Part shown: one piece after another, positions 46,958 through 56,275 of the stretch | Layout: each line of letters starts with the position of its first letter | Position numbering within the stretch: position 1 is the stretch's first letter | DNA from: Olivibacter domesticus | GTDB taxonomy: Bacteria; Bacteroidota; Bacteroidia; Sphingobacteriales; Sphingobacteriaceae | Assembly: GCF_900109575.1 (NCBI RefSeq) | Contig: NZ_FOAF01000003.1 | Span: forward strand, 124,001 to 188,000 | Reading direction: 5' to 3' | DNA: 64,000 nucleotides | Translations under genes and position numbers: made by a program | Notes under the pieces: generated by a model | What the model was told of the DNA's origin: nothing | Database searches by the model: none | The model's input: the letters and a program-made list of their open reading frames with translations, nothing else

Positions 46958-48643
46958 ATGCAGATATCCAAAAAACATCAAACATCCTTAAAACGTCTAA
47001 AAAAGGCTTTAAATTTAAAATGGCTAATATTAGCTTTATTTTTAGGTATCTTATTATTTAATACACATTGTGCAAGCATCCAACAACCTATGGGTGGTCC
47101 AAAAGATAGTATACCTCCAAAAATTCTGAAAGAAACCCCATCTAATCTTTCTAGAAATTTTAAAGAAAAGGAAATAGTTATTCAGTTCGATGAATTCGTT
47201 AAACTGCAAAATGAACTAAAAGAAATAAGCATAACGCCGGATATGGAGAAAGCACCCATATATAAAGTAAAGAAAAAAAATTTAGTTATAACACTCCCCG
47301 ACACCTTAGAAGAAAAGACAACATACACTATAAATTTTGGAAAAGCAATAGGCGATTTTAACGAAGGTAATCCGCTATTGAATTATTCCTATGTCTTCGC
47401 CACGGGCAATGAAATAGATTCGCTAAATATCACAGGTAAAGTTACCAATGCGCTGACACTCGAAGATGAAAAGGAAACAACGGTGATGCTTATTCCAACC
47501 AGACAAGATTCAATTTTTGGAAAGAAAAAAGCAAATATTTTTACCCTAACAGATTCATCTGGAAACTTTAAGCTTAAAAATTTAAAAGAAGATACCTATC
47601 GTATATACGCGCTTAAAGAAAAAAACAATGATAGAATATTTAATTCAGATGAAGAAGAAATTGGATTTCTTACAGACTCCTTCCATCTAAATAAAGATAC
47701 CAGTAATATTAAATTAGCTATATCTAAACCGATAGTAAAAGATTTTAGATTAATAGACAGAAAAATACAAAAAAATGGAACCGTTAATTTCATTTTTAAC
47801 AAGCCTTTAAAAAATCCTTCGATTAACGTACTTGTTCCGCAAACGCTTAACGAAAATAAACTGATCAATTACAGCTTAAAAAATGACAGCGCTTCCATGT
47901 GGTTATCTGATATGTCATTTGATTCATTGAAAATTGAATTAGTAGAAAATAAAAAGCCCTTAGATACCGTTATTATCAGACGCAGTAAAAATGAAAAATA
48001 CGATCGCGATTTAATTATTACCGACAATCTAAATAGCCAGAAAGTAAATAAAATAACGCATATCATACTAAATAGTACAGCACCAATAAAATCAGCAAAT
48101 AAATCCAACATAATACTGACAGAAGATTCTGTTGCACGAACAAATTTCCAACTATTTCCAGACACTGCCAATAATCAAAAGTATATTATTCGTTATGCAT
48201 GGCGTGCAAAAAGAAACTACGAACTCGAATTAAATGACGAAGCTTTTTTAGGCTTTTTTGGAGAGAAGTCTAAAATTGTTAAAAGAAAATTCACTTTAGA
48301 TGAAACAGAAAACTTTGGAGACATCATTCTAAAAGTAAATACACCCGATACAATTGATAACCAATATCTTGTACAGATTACAAATGATAAAAAAGATATT
48401 ATTTATGAATCAAGATCTATCAATAAATCGGAAAAACTCACGTATAAGCAATTTCCTGGTGGAAAGTACACTATCCGAATAGTATATGATATCAATCGCA
48501 ATAAACAATGGGATCCTGCCGACGTAGAAAATAAAACGCAACCTGAAAAAATATGGTATCACAATAAAACCGTCACTGTAAGACCTAATTGGGAACAGGA
48601 AGAGCCTATAGATATTCCACAACTAGACACACTTACAAAATAG
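46958..48643 (+). CDS. Exported Ig-like (Big_5) domain protein, probable lipoprotein
   Basis: A 561-residue exported protein. The basic N-terminus and hydrophobic segment (about 25-38) end at Cys39 (NTHCASIQQP), a plausible lipid-attachment cysteine with a non-canonical lipobox. Then comes the family-typical PMGGPKDSIPPKI. Residues about 52-145 form a Big_5/SbsA Ig-like domain (IVIQFDEFVKL, TYTINFGKAIGDFNEGNPL). About 150-235 and the C-terminus (GGKYTIRIVYDINRNKQWD) look like further beta domains. It probably sits on the outer membrane. A -7-like TATTTTCG ends 8 bases before the ATG. Confidence 0.82.
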   Translation: MQISKKHQTSLKRLKKALNLKWLILALFLGILLFNTHCASIQQPMGGPKDSIPPKILKETPSNLSRNFKEKEIVIQFDEFVKLQNELKEISITPDMEKAPIYKVKKKNLVITLPDTLEEKTTYTINFGKAIGDFNEGNPLLNYSYVFATGNEIDSLNITGKVTNALTLEDEKETTVMLIPTRQDSIFGKKKANIFTLTDSSGNFKLKNLKEDTYRIYALKEKNNDRIFNSDEEEIGFLTDSFHLNKDTSNIKLAISKPIVKDFRLIDRKIQKNGTVNFIFNKPLKNPSINVLVPQTLNENKLINYSLKNDSASMWLSDMSFDSLKIELVENKKPLDTVIIRRSKNEKYDRDLIITDNLNSQKVNKITHIILNSTAPIKSANKSNIILTEDSVARTNFQLFPDTANNQKYIIRYAWRAKRNYELELNDEAFLGFFGEKSKIVKRKFTLDETENFGDIILKVNTPDTIDNQYLVQITNDKKDIIYESRSINKSEKLTYKQFPGGKYTIRIVYDINRNKQWDPADVENKTQPEKIWYHNKTVTVRPNWEQEEPIDIPQLDTLTK

Positions 48644-48654
48644 TTTAAATCTTA

Positions 48655-49164
48655 CTATTCAAACCAACTTGCATACATTACATAATTGTGAGGTAGCTTA
48701 TCCAACATAAGCCTCTGATCTCTTGTTAAAGGTTTAATTTTTTTTGCTGGTATTCCTGCATATAGATATCCGCTTTCGCACACCATATTTTCTAACACTA
48801 CTGCACCTGCCGCCACAATTACGTACTCCTCTATAATTGCCCTATCCATAACAATAGCCCCCATGCCAACCAACGTATGATCTCTTAATACGCAACCATG
48901 TACTAGCGCATTATGTCCAATATTTACAAAGCTTCCTATATCAGTTCCATTTTTTAAATAGGTTCCGTGTATTACCACACCATCCTGTATATTCGTATAA
49001 TTCCCGACCCTTATGTAATTAACATCTCCCCTAATAACAGCATTAAACCATATAGAACAATGGTTACCAAGCTCAACATTACCAACAATGGTAGCATTAT
49101 CAGCTACAAAACAATCATTTCCTATTAGAGGCGTTTTATCTAAAACAGATTTTATTAAGGCCAT
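48655..49164 (-). CDS. Gamma-class carbonic anhydrase-like protein
   Basis: A 169-residue left-handed beta-helix protein of the gamma carbonic anhydrase/YrdA family. Hexapeptide repeats run from about 18 to 140 (IVGNVELGNHCSIWFNAVIRGD, listed as motif region). The metal-binding histidines are in VVIHGTYL and FVNIGHNALVHGC. Many members lack measurable anhydrase activity, so catalysis is only possible. It follows nadB after 8 bases on the same strand and is probably co-transcribed. Confidence 0.9.
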   Translation of the reverse strand: MALIKSVLDKTPLIGNDCFVADNATIVGNVELGNHCSIWFNAVIRGDVNYIRVGNYTNIQDGVVIHGTYLKNGTDIGSFVNIGHNALVHGCVLRDHTLVGMGAIVMDRAIIEEYVIVAAGAVVLENMVCESGYLYAGIPAKKIKPLTRDQRLMLDKLPHNYVMYASWFE

Positions 49165-49172
49165 AACTTAAT

Positions 49173-50759
49173 TTAAAATATTGTGTCTTCTATATTTTCA
49201 GAATGATTTGGATAATCCGTCGTGTAATGTAATCCTCTACTCTCTTTTCGGGCCATGGCCGACTTTATAACTATATAAGATACCTGAATAACATTTCTCA
49301 ACTCACATAGCTTGACGGATAGTTTAGTATTCTTATAGAATTCTTCTGTTTCTTCATACAGTAACTTCAATCTTCTCAATGCTCTTTCTAACCTAAAATC
49401 AGACCTAACTATACCTACATAATCGCTCATTATCTTCTGCGTTTCTCTCAAATTATGTGTAACCAAAATATCCTCATTAGATAAATAAGTATCTGTATCG
49501 TCCCAGTCAGGAATGCCTTTAGGTATCTCTACCATATTAAAGCTGGCCACCGCATGTTCATAAATCCTATGCGCATAAATTAATGCTTCCAATAAAGAAT
49601 TGGAAGCCAATCTATTAGCACCATGAAGTCCGGTAGATGAACATTCTCCACAAGCATACAACTGACTAATAGAAGACAATCCGTATTCATCTACTAATAT
49701 TCCACCGCATAAATAATGTGCAGCAGGGGTTACCGGAATATAATCACGTGTAAGATCAATACCAACACTTAAACATTTAGCATAAATATTTGGAAAATGG
49801 TTTAATAAATCAGCTTTGTTCCGATGAGTAATATCCAGATAAACAAAATCGTCACCGGACTTCTTCATTTCGTTATCAATAGCACGTGCCACAATATCAC
49901 GCGAAGCCAACGAACCTCGCTCGTCGTACTCTTGCATAAATTCCTCTCCGTTCCGCCGCCTTAATACAGCCCCAAAACCTCGTAAAGCCTCAGAAATTAA
50001 AAAAGAAGGATATTCACCTGGATTATATAACGACGTAGGATGAAACTGAATAAATTCCATATTACGAACTTTTCCCTTCGCCCTATAAACCATAGCAATA
50101 CCATCACCAGTAGCTATAACTGGATTCGTAGTGGAAGCATAAATATGTCCTGCGCCACCAGAAGCCATCACAGTAACCTTGCTTAGAATTTTTTCAACAA
50201 CATTTGTCCGTGTGTTAAAAGCATATATTCCATAACAGTTGATATTATCACTCGTTTTATTAACAAACAAACCTAAATGATGCTGCGTAATTAAATCTAC
50301 CGCAAAATAATGTGTGAGAATGGTTATATTCGGAGAACGATGTACCTCTTCTAACAATGCTCGTTCTATCTCAAAACCAGTAACGTCTTTATAATGCAAA
50401 ATCCTATGCTCAGAATGCCCACCTTCTCTAGCTAAATCATAACTTCCTTTCTTAACCTTATCGAAATGGGTACCGTATTCAATAATTTCTTTAATTCTAT
50501 CCGGTCCTTCCTTCACAACGTTTTCCACAATCTTTTCATCACACAACCCATCTCCAGCTATCAGAGTATCAGCGATATGCTTCTCAAAGCTGTCAGACTT
50601 ATCCACAACTACCGCTACACCACCTTGAGCATATTTAGTATTCGATTCATCTTCATTAGACTTTGTAACTATCAGTACCTTACCATGTTTAGCAGCCTTA
50701 AGTGCAAAACTTAAACCTGCAATACCAGATCCTACAACCAAGAAATCAACATCTTTCAT
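49173..50759 (-). CDS. nadB: L-aspartate oxidase
   Basis: A 528-residue FAD enzyme that oxidises L-aspartate to iminoaspartate, the first step of NAD synthesis. FAD motif VVGSGIAGLSFALKAA is at residues 7-22. Other signatures are NTKYAQGGVAVV, GGHSEHRILHYKDVTG, NMEFIQFHPTSLY, ACGECSSTGLHGANRLASNSL (as region) and SRGLHYTTDYP at the end. nadA, which uses its product, is divergent across a 480-base gap that I propose as the replication origin. Confidence 0.97.
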   Translation of the reverse strand: MKDVDFLVVGSGIAGLSFALKAAKHGKVLIVTKSNEDESNTKYAQGGVAVVVDKSDSFEKHIADTLIAGDGLCDEKIVENVVKEGPDRIKEIIEYGTHFDKVKKGSYDLAREGGHSEHRILHYKDVTGFEIERALLEEVHRSPNITILTHYFAVDLITQHHLGLFVNKTSDNINCYGIYAFNTRTNVVEKILSKVTVMASGGAGHIYASTTNPVIATGDGIAMVYRAKGKVRNMEFIQFHPTSLYNPGEYPSFLISEALRGFGAVLRRRNGEEFMQEYDERGSLASRDIVARAIDNEMKKSGDDFVYLDITHRNKADLLNHFPNIYAKCLSVGIDLTRDYIPVTPAAHYLCGGILVDEYGLSSISQLYACGECSSTGLHGANRLASNSLLEALIYAHRIYEHAVASFNMVEIPKGIPDWDDTDTYLSNEDILVTHNLRETQKIMSDYVGIVRSDFRLERALRRLKLLYEETEEFYKNTKLSVKLCELRNVIQVSYIVIKSAMARKESRGLHYTTDYPNHSENIEDTIF

Positions 50760-51239
50760 CTTGAAAAATTTATATAGCGCATTAAGTAACCAAAACGGTG
50801 GAAAACCATGTTAAAGATGTGGATTTTTTTGTAAAATATCGGTGGAATAAAATGTATAAATAGTTGATAAGTCATTTTTCACACAAGGCTGACTTATTTA
50901 TGCCTTACTTTTCAGAACTTTATATAGCAGTTATTAACGATTACATTTGTTAAAAGAACTGACATAAAAATATTGAAAGAAAATCTGCTGAAATAAATGT
51001 CGTTTGTAAATCAGTAGTTTACGGTTTAAATAATGTTAAAAAAATGTTAACAAATTAATTCTACAGGTAAAACCAAATAGAAATGATATCAAATTCTTAA
51101 CAATACTAACACCCTAATAAACAATAAAAAGTTTTTTATAAAAAAGATTATTATTCTTTATTGGTATGTGAAAAACTGTGAAAATCCGAATTCAATTTCT
51201 TTGCTTACTTTTGTAATGTAAAAATAACAGCCCCAAATA
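50760..51239. other. Candidate replication origin (oriC) between nadB and nadA
   Basis: A 480-base gene-free, visibly AT-rich divergent region. DnaA-box-like 9-mers matching TTWTNCACA or its complement occur at 50875-50883 (TTTTTCACA) and 51167-51175 (TGTGAAAAA). Near matches are at 50797-50805, 50818-50826 and 51177-51185. A-T runs and a 14-base A-T palindrome at 51132-51145 could be the unwinding part. In sampled lines, + strand genes to the right are G-rich and those to the left are not. parS sites lie 6 kb left and 2 kb right. I have not computed a skew curve. Confidence 0.5.
51206..51213 (+). promoter_or_regulatory. -7 promoter box of nadA
   Basis: TACTTTTG matches TAnnTTTG exactly, 26 bases before the nadA ATG. 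Confidence 0.5.
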
Positions 51240-52235
51240 ATGGAAGCTTACACTGAACAGCTAAACGCAAAAGGTTATATAGATGAGGCTATAGATCCCA
51301 GATTGGATTTAGTAGAGGAAATCAACAAACTAAAAAAGAAAAAAAATGCAGTTATACTGGCGCACTATTACCAGGAGCCAGAAATACAAGATATAGCTGA
51401 TTACATAGGAGATAGTTTAGGGCTATCGCAGCAAGCGGCTAAGACAGATGCATCAGTTATTGTTTTTGCTGGTGTTCATTTTATGGCAGAAACTGCTAAA
51501 ATACTGTCTCCAACAAAGAAAGTCTTATTACCAGACTTAAAGGCTGGGTGTAGTTTATCCGATAGCTGTCCGCCGCATCTATTTGCAAAGTTTAAAGAGC
51601 AATATCCCGACCATATCGTGATAACATATGTAAATTGTACTGCAGAATTAAAGGCGTTAAGTGATATTGTCTGTACGTCTTCTAATGCAGTACAGATCGT
51701 AGAAAGCCTTCCAAAAAATCAAAAAATAATTTTTGGTCCGGATAAGAATCTAGGAGATTATGTAAAACGTAAAACTGGTAGAGACTTAGTATTGTGGAAT
51801 GGTGCATGTATGGTACATGAAATTTTTTCTCAAGAAAAAATAGGTAAATTGAAGGAACAATATCCCGGTGCTAAATTTATTGCCCATCCTGAATGTGAAG
51901 AACATATTTTAAGTGAAGCAGATTACATAGGGTCTACTACAGGTTTACTTAAGTATACTATTCAGCAGGATGCAGATACATTTATTGTGGCTACGGAAAG
52001 CGGTATTATTCATCAAATGCAGAAAGCTAATCCAGGTAAAACGTTTATCCCAGCACCACCTAATAATGCTTGTGCTTGTAACGATTGTCCACATATGAAG
52101 TTAAATACATTGGAGAAACTTTATAATGCTATGCGCTTTGAGTTACCTGAAATAGATTTACCGGAAGATGTCATTTTTAGAGCACGCAAACCTATAGAAA
52201 GAATGTTGGAAATTTCAGAAAAGCTTGGATTATAA
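51240..52235 (+). CDS. nadA: Quinolinate synthase A
   Basis: A 331-residue [4Fe-4S] enzyme that condenses iminoaspartate with dihydroxyacetone phosphate to quinolinate. Motifs are [20 protein letters not shown], the cluster cysteines in [19 protein letters not shown] and [11 protein letters not shown], and [10 protein letters not shown]. It uses the product of NadB, encoded divergently. thiL follows after 10 bases on the same strand. Confidence 0.97.
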   Translation: MEAYTEQLNAKGYIDEAIDPRLDLVEEINKLKKKKNAVILAHYYQEPEIQDIADYIGDSLGLSQQAAKTDASVIVFAGVHFMAETAKILSPTKKVLLPDLKAGCSLSDSCPPHLFAKFKEQYPDHIVITYVNCTAELKALSDIVCTSSNAVQIVESLPKNQKIIFGPDKNLGDYVKRKTGRDLVLWNGACMVHEIFSQEKIGKLKEQYPGAKFIAHPECEEHILSEADYIGSTTGLLKYTIQQDADTFIVATESGIIHQMQKANPGKTFIPAPPNNACACNDCPHMKLNTLEKLYNAMRFELPEIDLPEDVIFRARKPIERMLEISEKLGL

Positions 52236-52245
52236 ATAATTCGTA

Positions 52246-53283
52246 ATGTTTGATAATAAAGAAAATACTGACCTTGAAAAGATAGGAGAATTTGGACTGA
52301 TAGATTTGCTGTCTAAATCTATAGAATTAACGGAGAGTTCTACGGTAAAGGGAATTGGAGATGATGCGGCTGTTATGAATTATGGTGATAATCAAACACT
52401 TATATCAACAGATTTGCTGCTCGAAGGGGTACATTTTGATTTACGTTACGTTCCACTTAAACATTTGGGTTATAAAGCTGTACAAGTAAATTTAAGTGAT
52501 ATATATGCGATGAACGGTATTGCGTCGCAAATAACATTTTCTATAGGACTATCAAGTAAATTTCCTTTAGAAGCCGTTGAAGAGATTTATGCAGGTGCCA
52601 TATTAGCTTGTAAAAAATTTAATGTAGACTTAGTTGGAGGCGATACATCTGCGTCGAAGCAGGGACTAATAATAAGCGTAACAAGTATTGGTTATGTTAA
52701 TGACTTGGATATAACGTATCGTGATGGTGCTCAGGAAGGTGATTTAATATGCGTTTCAGGAGATTTAGGAGGAGCATATGTTGGCTTGCAACTTCTAGAA
52801 AGAGAAAAGCAAATATTTTTGGAAAATCCTAATATCCAACCAGATTTAGAAGGTAAAGATTATATAATTGAAAGGCAATTGAAGCCTGAGGCGCGTAAAG
52901 ATATTATTCATTTGTTTAAAGATATCGGTATAAAACCTTCTGCTATGATTGATGTTTCAGATGGATTAGCTTCTGAAGTATTACATATTTGTAAACAATC
53001 GAAAAAAGGTTGTAAATTATATGAAGATAAAATTCCTATAGATCAGATGACCTTTGATACTGCTAGGGAATTTGGATTAGATCCTACTATTTGTGCATTA
53101 AGTGGAGGTGAAGATTATGAGCTACTATTTACGGTGAAACAAGCCGACTATGACAAGATTAAAGGTGACGTTGATATAAGTATAATAGGCTATATAACAG
53201 AGGAAAATGCTGGCTGTAATCTGATTTCAAAAGCGGGAAATATGCATCCGATTAAGGCGCAAGGCTGGAATGCTTTTAGCTAG
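52246..53283 (+). CDS. thiL: Thiamine-monophosphate kinase
   Basis: A 345-residue enzyme of the PurM/ThiL fold that phosphorylates thiamine phosphate to thiamine diphosphate. Motifs include VKGIGDDAAVMNYGDNQTL, STDLLLEGVHFDL, LVGGDTSASKQGLIISV, AMIDVSDGLASEVLHI and SGGEDYELLFTV. It follows nadA closely and is probably co-transcribed; it is convergent with rmuC. Confidence 0.96.
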   Translation: MFDNKENTDLEKIGEFGLIDLLSKSIELTESSTVKGIGDDAAVMNYGDNQTLISTDLLLEGVHFDLRYVPLKHLGYKAVQVNLSDIYAMNGIASQITFSIGLSSKFPLEAVEEIYAGAILACKKFNVDLVGGDTSASKQGLIISVTSIGYVNDLDITYRDGAQEGDLICVSGDLGGAYVGLQLLEREKQIFLENPNIQPDLEGKDYIIERQLKPEARKDIIHLFKDIGIKPSAMIDVSDGLASEVLHICKQSKKGCKLYEDKIPIDQMTFDTAREFGLDPTICALSGGEDYELLFTVKQADYDKIKGDVDISIIGYITEENAGCNLISKAGNMHPIKAQGWNAFS

Positions 53284-53345
53284 ATATTCTAAGTGATAGA
53301 TGCTGGGAGTGTATAATTAGATATTTAAAAATTTCATACTGTTTT

Positions 53346-54707
53346 TTAATCCGTTTCACGTGAAACGGGTTGACTCTCTATAAGTTCATCATCCTCAAAT
53401 AAGTTAATATCTATCTGCTTACTGGCCTTAGCACCTAGCTTTTTAAGTTTTTCTACCTTTGAAATCACACTACCTTTTCCTGTTTCTAGTTTTTTTCTTG
53501 CATCTTCATGTGTTCGTGCTAAGATAGTTATTTGCTTATCTACTTTGTCCATATCTTCAGTGAAACCGACAAACTTATCATAAAGCGCTCCAGCTTCTCT
53601 TGCTATTTCCAGTACATTACGTGTTTGTCTTTCTTGCTTCCAAATACTTGCAATTGTTCTTAAAGTAGCAAGGAGGGTGGATGGACTAACAATAACAACT
53701 CTTTTATCCCAAGCATCACTAAATAGTTCTGGCTCATACGTAATAGACATACTAAAAGCCGATTCTATAGGCATAAACATCAAAACAAAATCGGGTGAAT
53801 TTATCTTGTATAAGTCTTGATAGTTTTTTCGTGACAGCTCAGTCACATGATTTTTAATAGAGGTACTATGTTGTTTAGCATATAATTCTTTTTCTTCTTC
53901 CGATGGTGTATTGACCCAGCGCTCGTAGGCAATAAGTGATACCTTAGCATCAATAACTAAGTGTTTATCTTCAGGTAAATCAATTATAGCATCTGGTTGC
54001 ATGCGTGCTCCATCTTCTGTATTGTAGCTTACCTGTAATCGGTACTCGCTGTCTTTTATAAGTCCGGAACGTTCCAAAACACGTTCTAGAATAACTTCAC
54101 CCCAGTTTCCTTGTTTCTTTTGATCTCCTTTTAACGCTCTTGTAAGATTAATTGCTTCATCTTTAATTAATTTACTTTGTTCCATTAATTGCATAACTAC
54201 ACCTTTCAGTGAATTTCTTTCAGCAGCTTCGTGTGTATATGTTTTTTCAACTTTCTCCTCAAAATTTTTAATATTCTGTTTTAAAGGATCAAGTAATTGA
54301 TTGATTGTTTTGTGATTGGTATCTGTAAATTTGATTGATTTCTCTTCTAATATCTTATTTGCAATAAGCTCAAATTCTTTGTTAAAATGACTTTTAATAT
54401 TACTTAACTCTAACTTCTGTTCTTCTAATTTATCTTTCTGTGATTCAAAGTATGCATTCATACTTTCTATTGTTCTTTCAGCAGCTGCAGCTCTTTCCCT
54501 TTCTGTTTCAATTGCAGTTAATAAACGTTCGTTTTCCAATCGATAGCTTTCAGCCTTTTGTTCGGCTTTCGCTACTTTTATCAATAGCTCATCCCGTTGC
54601 TGATTATCTTGAATAATGACCTCATTGTTTTGGTTAGTACGTTTTGTGAAATTGTAAAGAATAAATAGAAGAGCAAGCAGTAAAATAACAATAACTAAAT
54701 TTTCCAT
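53346..54707 (-). CDS. rmuC: DNA recombination protein RmuC
   Basis: A 453-residue protein that limits inversions and rearrangements between short repeats, thought to be a PD-(D/E)XK-like nuclease. A membrane helix lies at about 3-19, and a long Glu/Lys-rich coiled coil follows to about 150. The RmuC domain includes KGDQKKQGNWGEVILERVLE, RMQPDAIIDLPEDKHLVIDAKVSL (region) and FMPIESAF. ATG at 54707 is chosen because an upstream in-frame TTG overlaps the -7 box. The last codons (VSRETD) are written by a parS palindrome. Confidence 0.92.
   Translation of the reverse strand: MENLVIVILLLALLFILYNFTKRTNQNNEVIIQDNQQRDELLIKVAKAEQKAESYRLENERLLTAIETERERAAAAERTIESMNAYFESQKDKLEEQKLELSNIKSHFNKEFELIANKILEEKSIKFTDTNHKTINQLLDPLKQNIKNFEEKVEKTYTHEAAERNSLKGVVMQLMEQSKLIKDEAINLTRALKGDQKKQGNWGEVILERVLERSGLIKDSEYRLQVSYNTEDGARMQPDAIIDLPEDKHLVIDAKVSLIAYERWVNTPSEEEKELYAKQHSTSIKNHVTELSRKNYQDLYKINSPDFVLMFMPIESAFSMSITYEPELFSDAWDKRVVIVSPSTLLATLRTIASIWKQERQTRNVLEIAREAGALYDKFVGFTEDMDKVDKQITILARTHEDARKKLETGKGSVISKVEKLKKLGAKASKQIDINLFEDDELIESQPVSRETD
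53353..53366. other. parS-like site 3, inside the rmuC 3' end
   Basis: GTTTCACGTGAAAC, the 14-base parS core, extended to an 18-base palindrome by CC/GG at 53351-53368. It lies in coding sequence, encoding PVSRET near the RmuC C-terminus, about 8.4 kb from the pair before mnmG. Confidence 0.75.
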
Positions 54708-55045
54708 AGGTTGTGCATGAATTTGAGACAAAGTTAGCTAGAAAAGATCTTATTATTGTAATGCTATAATATATTATCGTTTACCAAAATATCCGTGTCC
54801 TTTAGTTTTTAGCTTTGAATATTTTGTTATGATAGCTTATCATGTATGTATTGTTAACTGATAATATGTCAGTTTGATATCAAAAGTGATGACACTTAAG
54901 CAGTTATTTTTAATTCAATTCTAATATGAATGTTTTATTTTGGTTAAAAATATCAGAAAAATAGGTAAATTTATTAGTTTAAATAAATGAGCATATATCG
55001 GTATACAGTTTGATGTAATAAAAAGAATTAAAAGGATAAAAAGAT
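54708..55045. other. 338-base divergent intergenic region
   Basis: This separates rmuC from the zinc peptidase gene. It holds the rmuC -7 box (54729-54736), a small inverted repeat ATGATA-GCT-TATCAT at 54829-54843, and an AAGGA ribosome site before the peptidase ATG. I see no open frame of useful length. Confidence 0.4.
54729..54736 (-). promoter_or_regulatory. -7 promoter box of rmuC
   Basis: On the minus strand TAACTTTG matches TAnnTTTG exactly and lies 21 bases before the rmuC ATG. Confidence 0.5.
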
Positions 55046-55738
55046 ATGCCAGTAGAATATTTGTTATTAATAGGGATCGCGATCATAAGTTTTATAGTGC
55101 AATGGCGCTTTAAAAGTAAATTTAAGGAGCATTCTGAAACACCTCTAAGTAGTGGAATGTCAGGAAGTGAAATCGCCCAAAAAATGCTGCACGATAATAA
55201 TATCTATGATGTGAAGGTCGTGTCGGTGGAAGGCAGGTTAACAGATCATTATAATCCTGCGGATAAAACGGTTAATCTTAGTCCTGAAGTATATAGCGGA
55301 AGAAGCGTAGCCTCAGCGGCTGTAGCAGCACATGAATGCGGTCATGCTGTGCAGCATGCGAAAGCGTATACATGGCTTCAATTTAGATCTGCCATGGTTC
55401 CTATTGTTAATGTTGCTTCAACACTCACGTCATGGACACTGATGATTGGTGTGATGTTAGTTATTTTTTCGGGTAATATATACGTATTAGCGGTTGGTGT
55501 AGCGGCTTTAGCATTAGTTACTTTATTTAGTTTTGTAACACTTCCAGTGGAGTTTGATGCTTCAAACAGAGCATTGGCTTGGTTGGAAACGAATAAAGGT
55601 ATTATGGCGAGCAAAGAAGAGCATGATGGCGCTAAAAATGCATTATGGTGGGCAGCAATGACTTACGTAGTAGCTGCATTATCATCATTAGCAACACTTG
55701 TTTATTATGCAAGTATATTATTTAGGTCAAGAGACTAA
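55046..55738 (+). CDS. YugP-type membrane zinc metallopeptidase
   Basis: A 230-residue membrane protein of the neutral zinc metallopeptidase (YugP, DUF2268-like) family. The zinc motif HECGH lies near residue 97 in AAHECGHAVQHA, followed by hydrophobic segments at about 120-140 and 143-163 and one near the C-terminus. The N-terminus is also hydrophobic. VKVVSVEGRLTDHYNPADKTVNLSPEVY is the family-typical region before the active site. The substrate is unknown. It is followed by a strong bidirectional terminator. Confidence 0.9.
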   Translation: MPVEYLLLIGIAIISFIVQWRFKSKFKEHSETPLSSGMSGSEIAQKMLHDNNIYDVKVVSVEGRLTDHYNPADKTVNLSPEVYSGRSVASAAVAAHECGHAVQHAKAYTWLQFRSAMVPIVNVASTLTSWTLMIGVMLVIFSGNIYVLAVGVAALALVTLFSFVTLPVEFDASNRALAWLETNKGIMASKEEHDGAKNALWWAAMTYVVAALSSLATLVYYASILFRSRD

Positions 55739-55753
55739 TACATAAATAGTATT

Positions 55754-55796
55754 TTTAACAAAAAGAGCTCTAAATTTTAGAGCTCTTTTTGTTAAA
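55754..55796. terminator. Bidirectional terminator between zinc peptidase and ybeY
   Basis: A perfect 21-base inverted repeat (arms 55754-55774 and 55776-55796) with the GC core AGAGCTC and A/T-rich ends, so it works in both directions for the two convergent genes. Confidence 0.88.
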
Positions 55797-55810
55797 CAGC
55801 AAAAAAAATG

Positions 55811-56275
55811 TTAAAAAGTTCGTAATGCTAAATACTTGTTTTCATTTGCCGTCATTAATTTTTTATCATTAGGTGTTTTATCTGCATAACCGCACAAATG
55901 TAAAATTCCATGGATAATAACCCGGCAAAGTTCATCCTGTAGTAATACTTTAAACTTATCAGCGTTTTCTTGTATTCGTTCCAAGCTAATAAATATATCT
56001 CCCGCTATTACGTCCTGTTCTTCACTATTATCAAATGTTATAATATCGGTATAGGTATCATGATCTAAGTATTCAACGTTTATTTTGAGTAAGTATTCAT
56101 CACTACATAAAATAAAACTGATTTCTCCAGTTTTAAATCCTTCCGCGTGAATGGTATTTTTAATCCATTCTCTAATAGCTATTTTATTCTTCAATGTGAA
56201 AACAATGTCTTCTGAAAAAAAATTTATGGGCATTCCTTTATTTTTTTTCAAAGGTACAATGTTTAGTGACATCAA
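55811..56275 (-). CDS. ybeY: Endoribonuclease / rRNA maturation factor YbeY
   Basis: A 154-residue metal-dependent RNase of the UPF0054 family, involved in 16S 3'-end maturation and ribosome quality control. Signatures are NVEYLDHDTYTDIITFD, AGDIFISLERIQENA and the metal site RVIIHGILHLCGYADKTPND. The usual third ligand His of HGxLHLxGYDH is Asp here (GYAD), a change I also associate with other Bacteroidota. ATGs at 56275 and 56272 are both possible. Confidence 0.94.
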   Translation of the reverse strand: MMSLNIVPLKKNKGMPINFFSEDIVFTLKNKIAIREWIKNTIHAEGFKTGEISFILCSDEYLLKINVEYLDHDTYTDIITFDNSEEQDVIAGDIFISLERIQENADKFKVLLQDELCRVIIHGILHLCGYADKTPNDKKLMTANENKYLALRTF

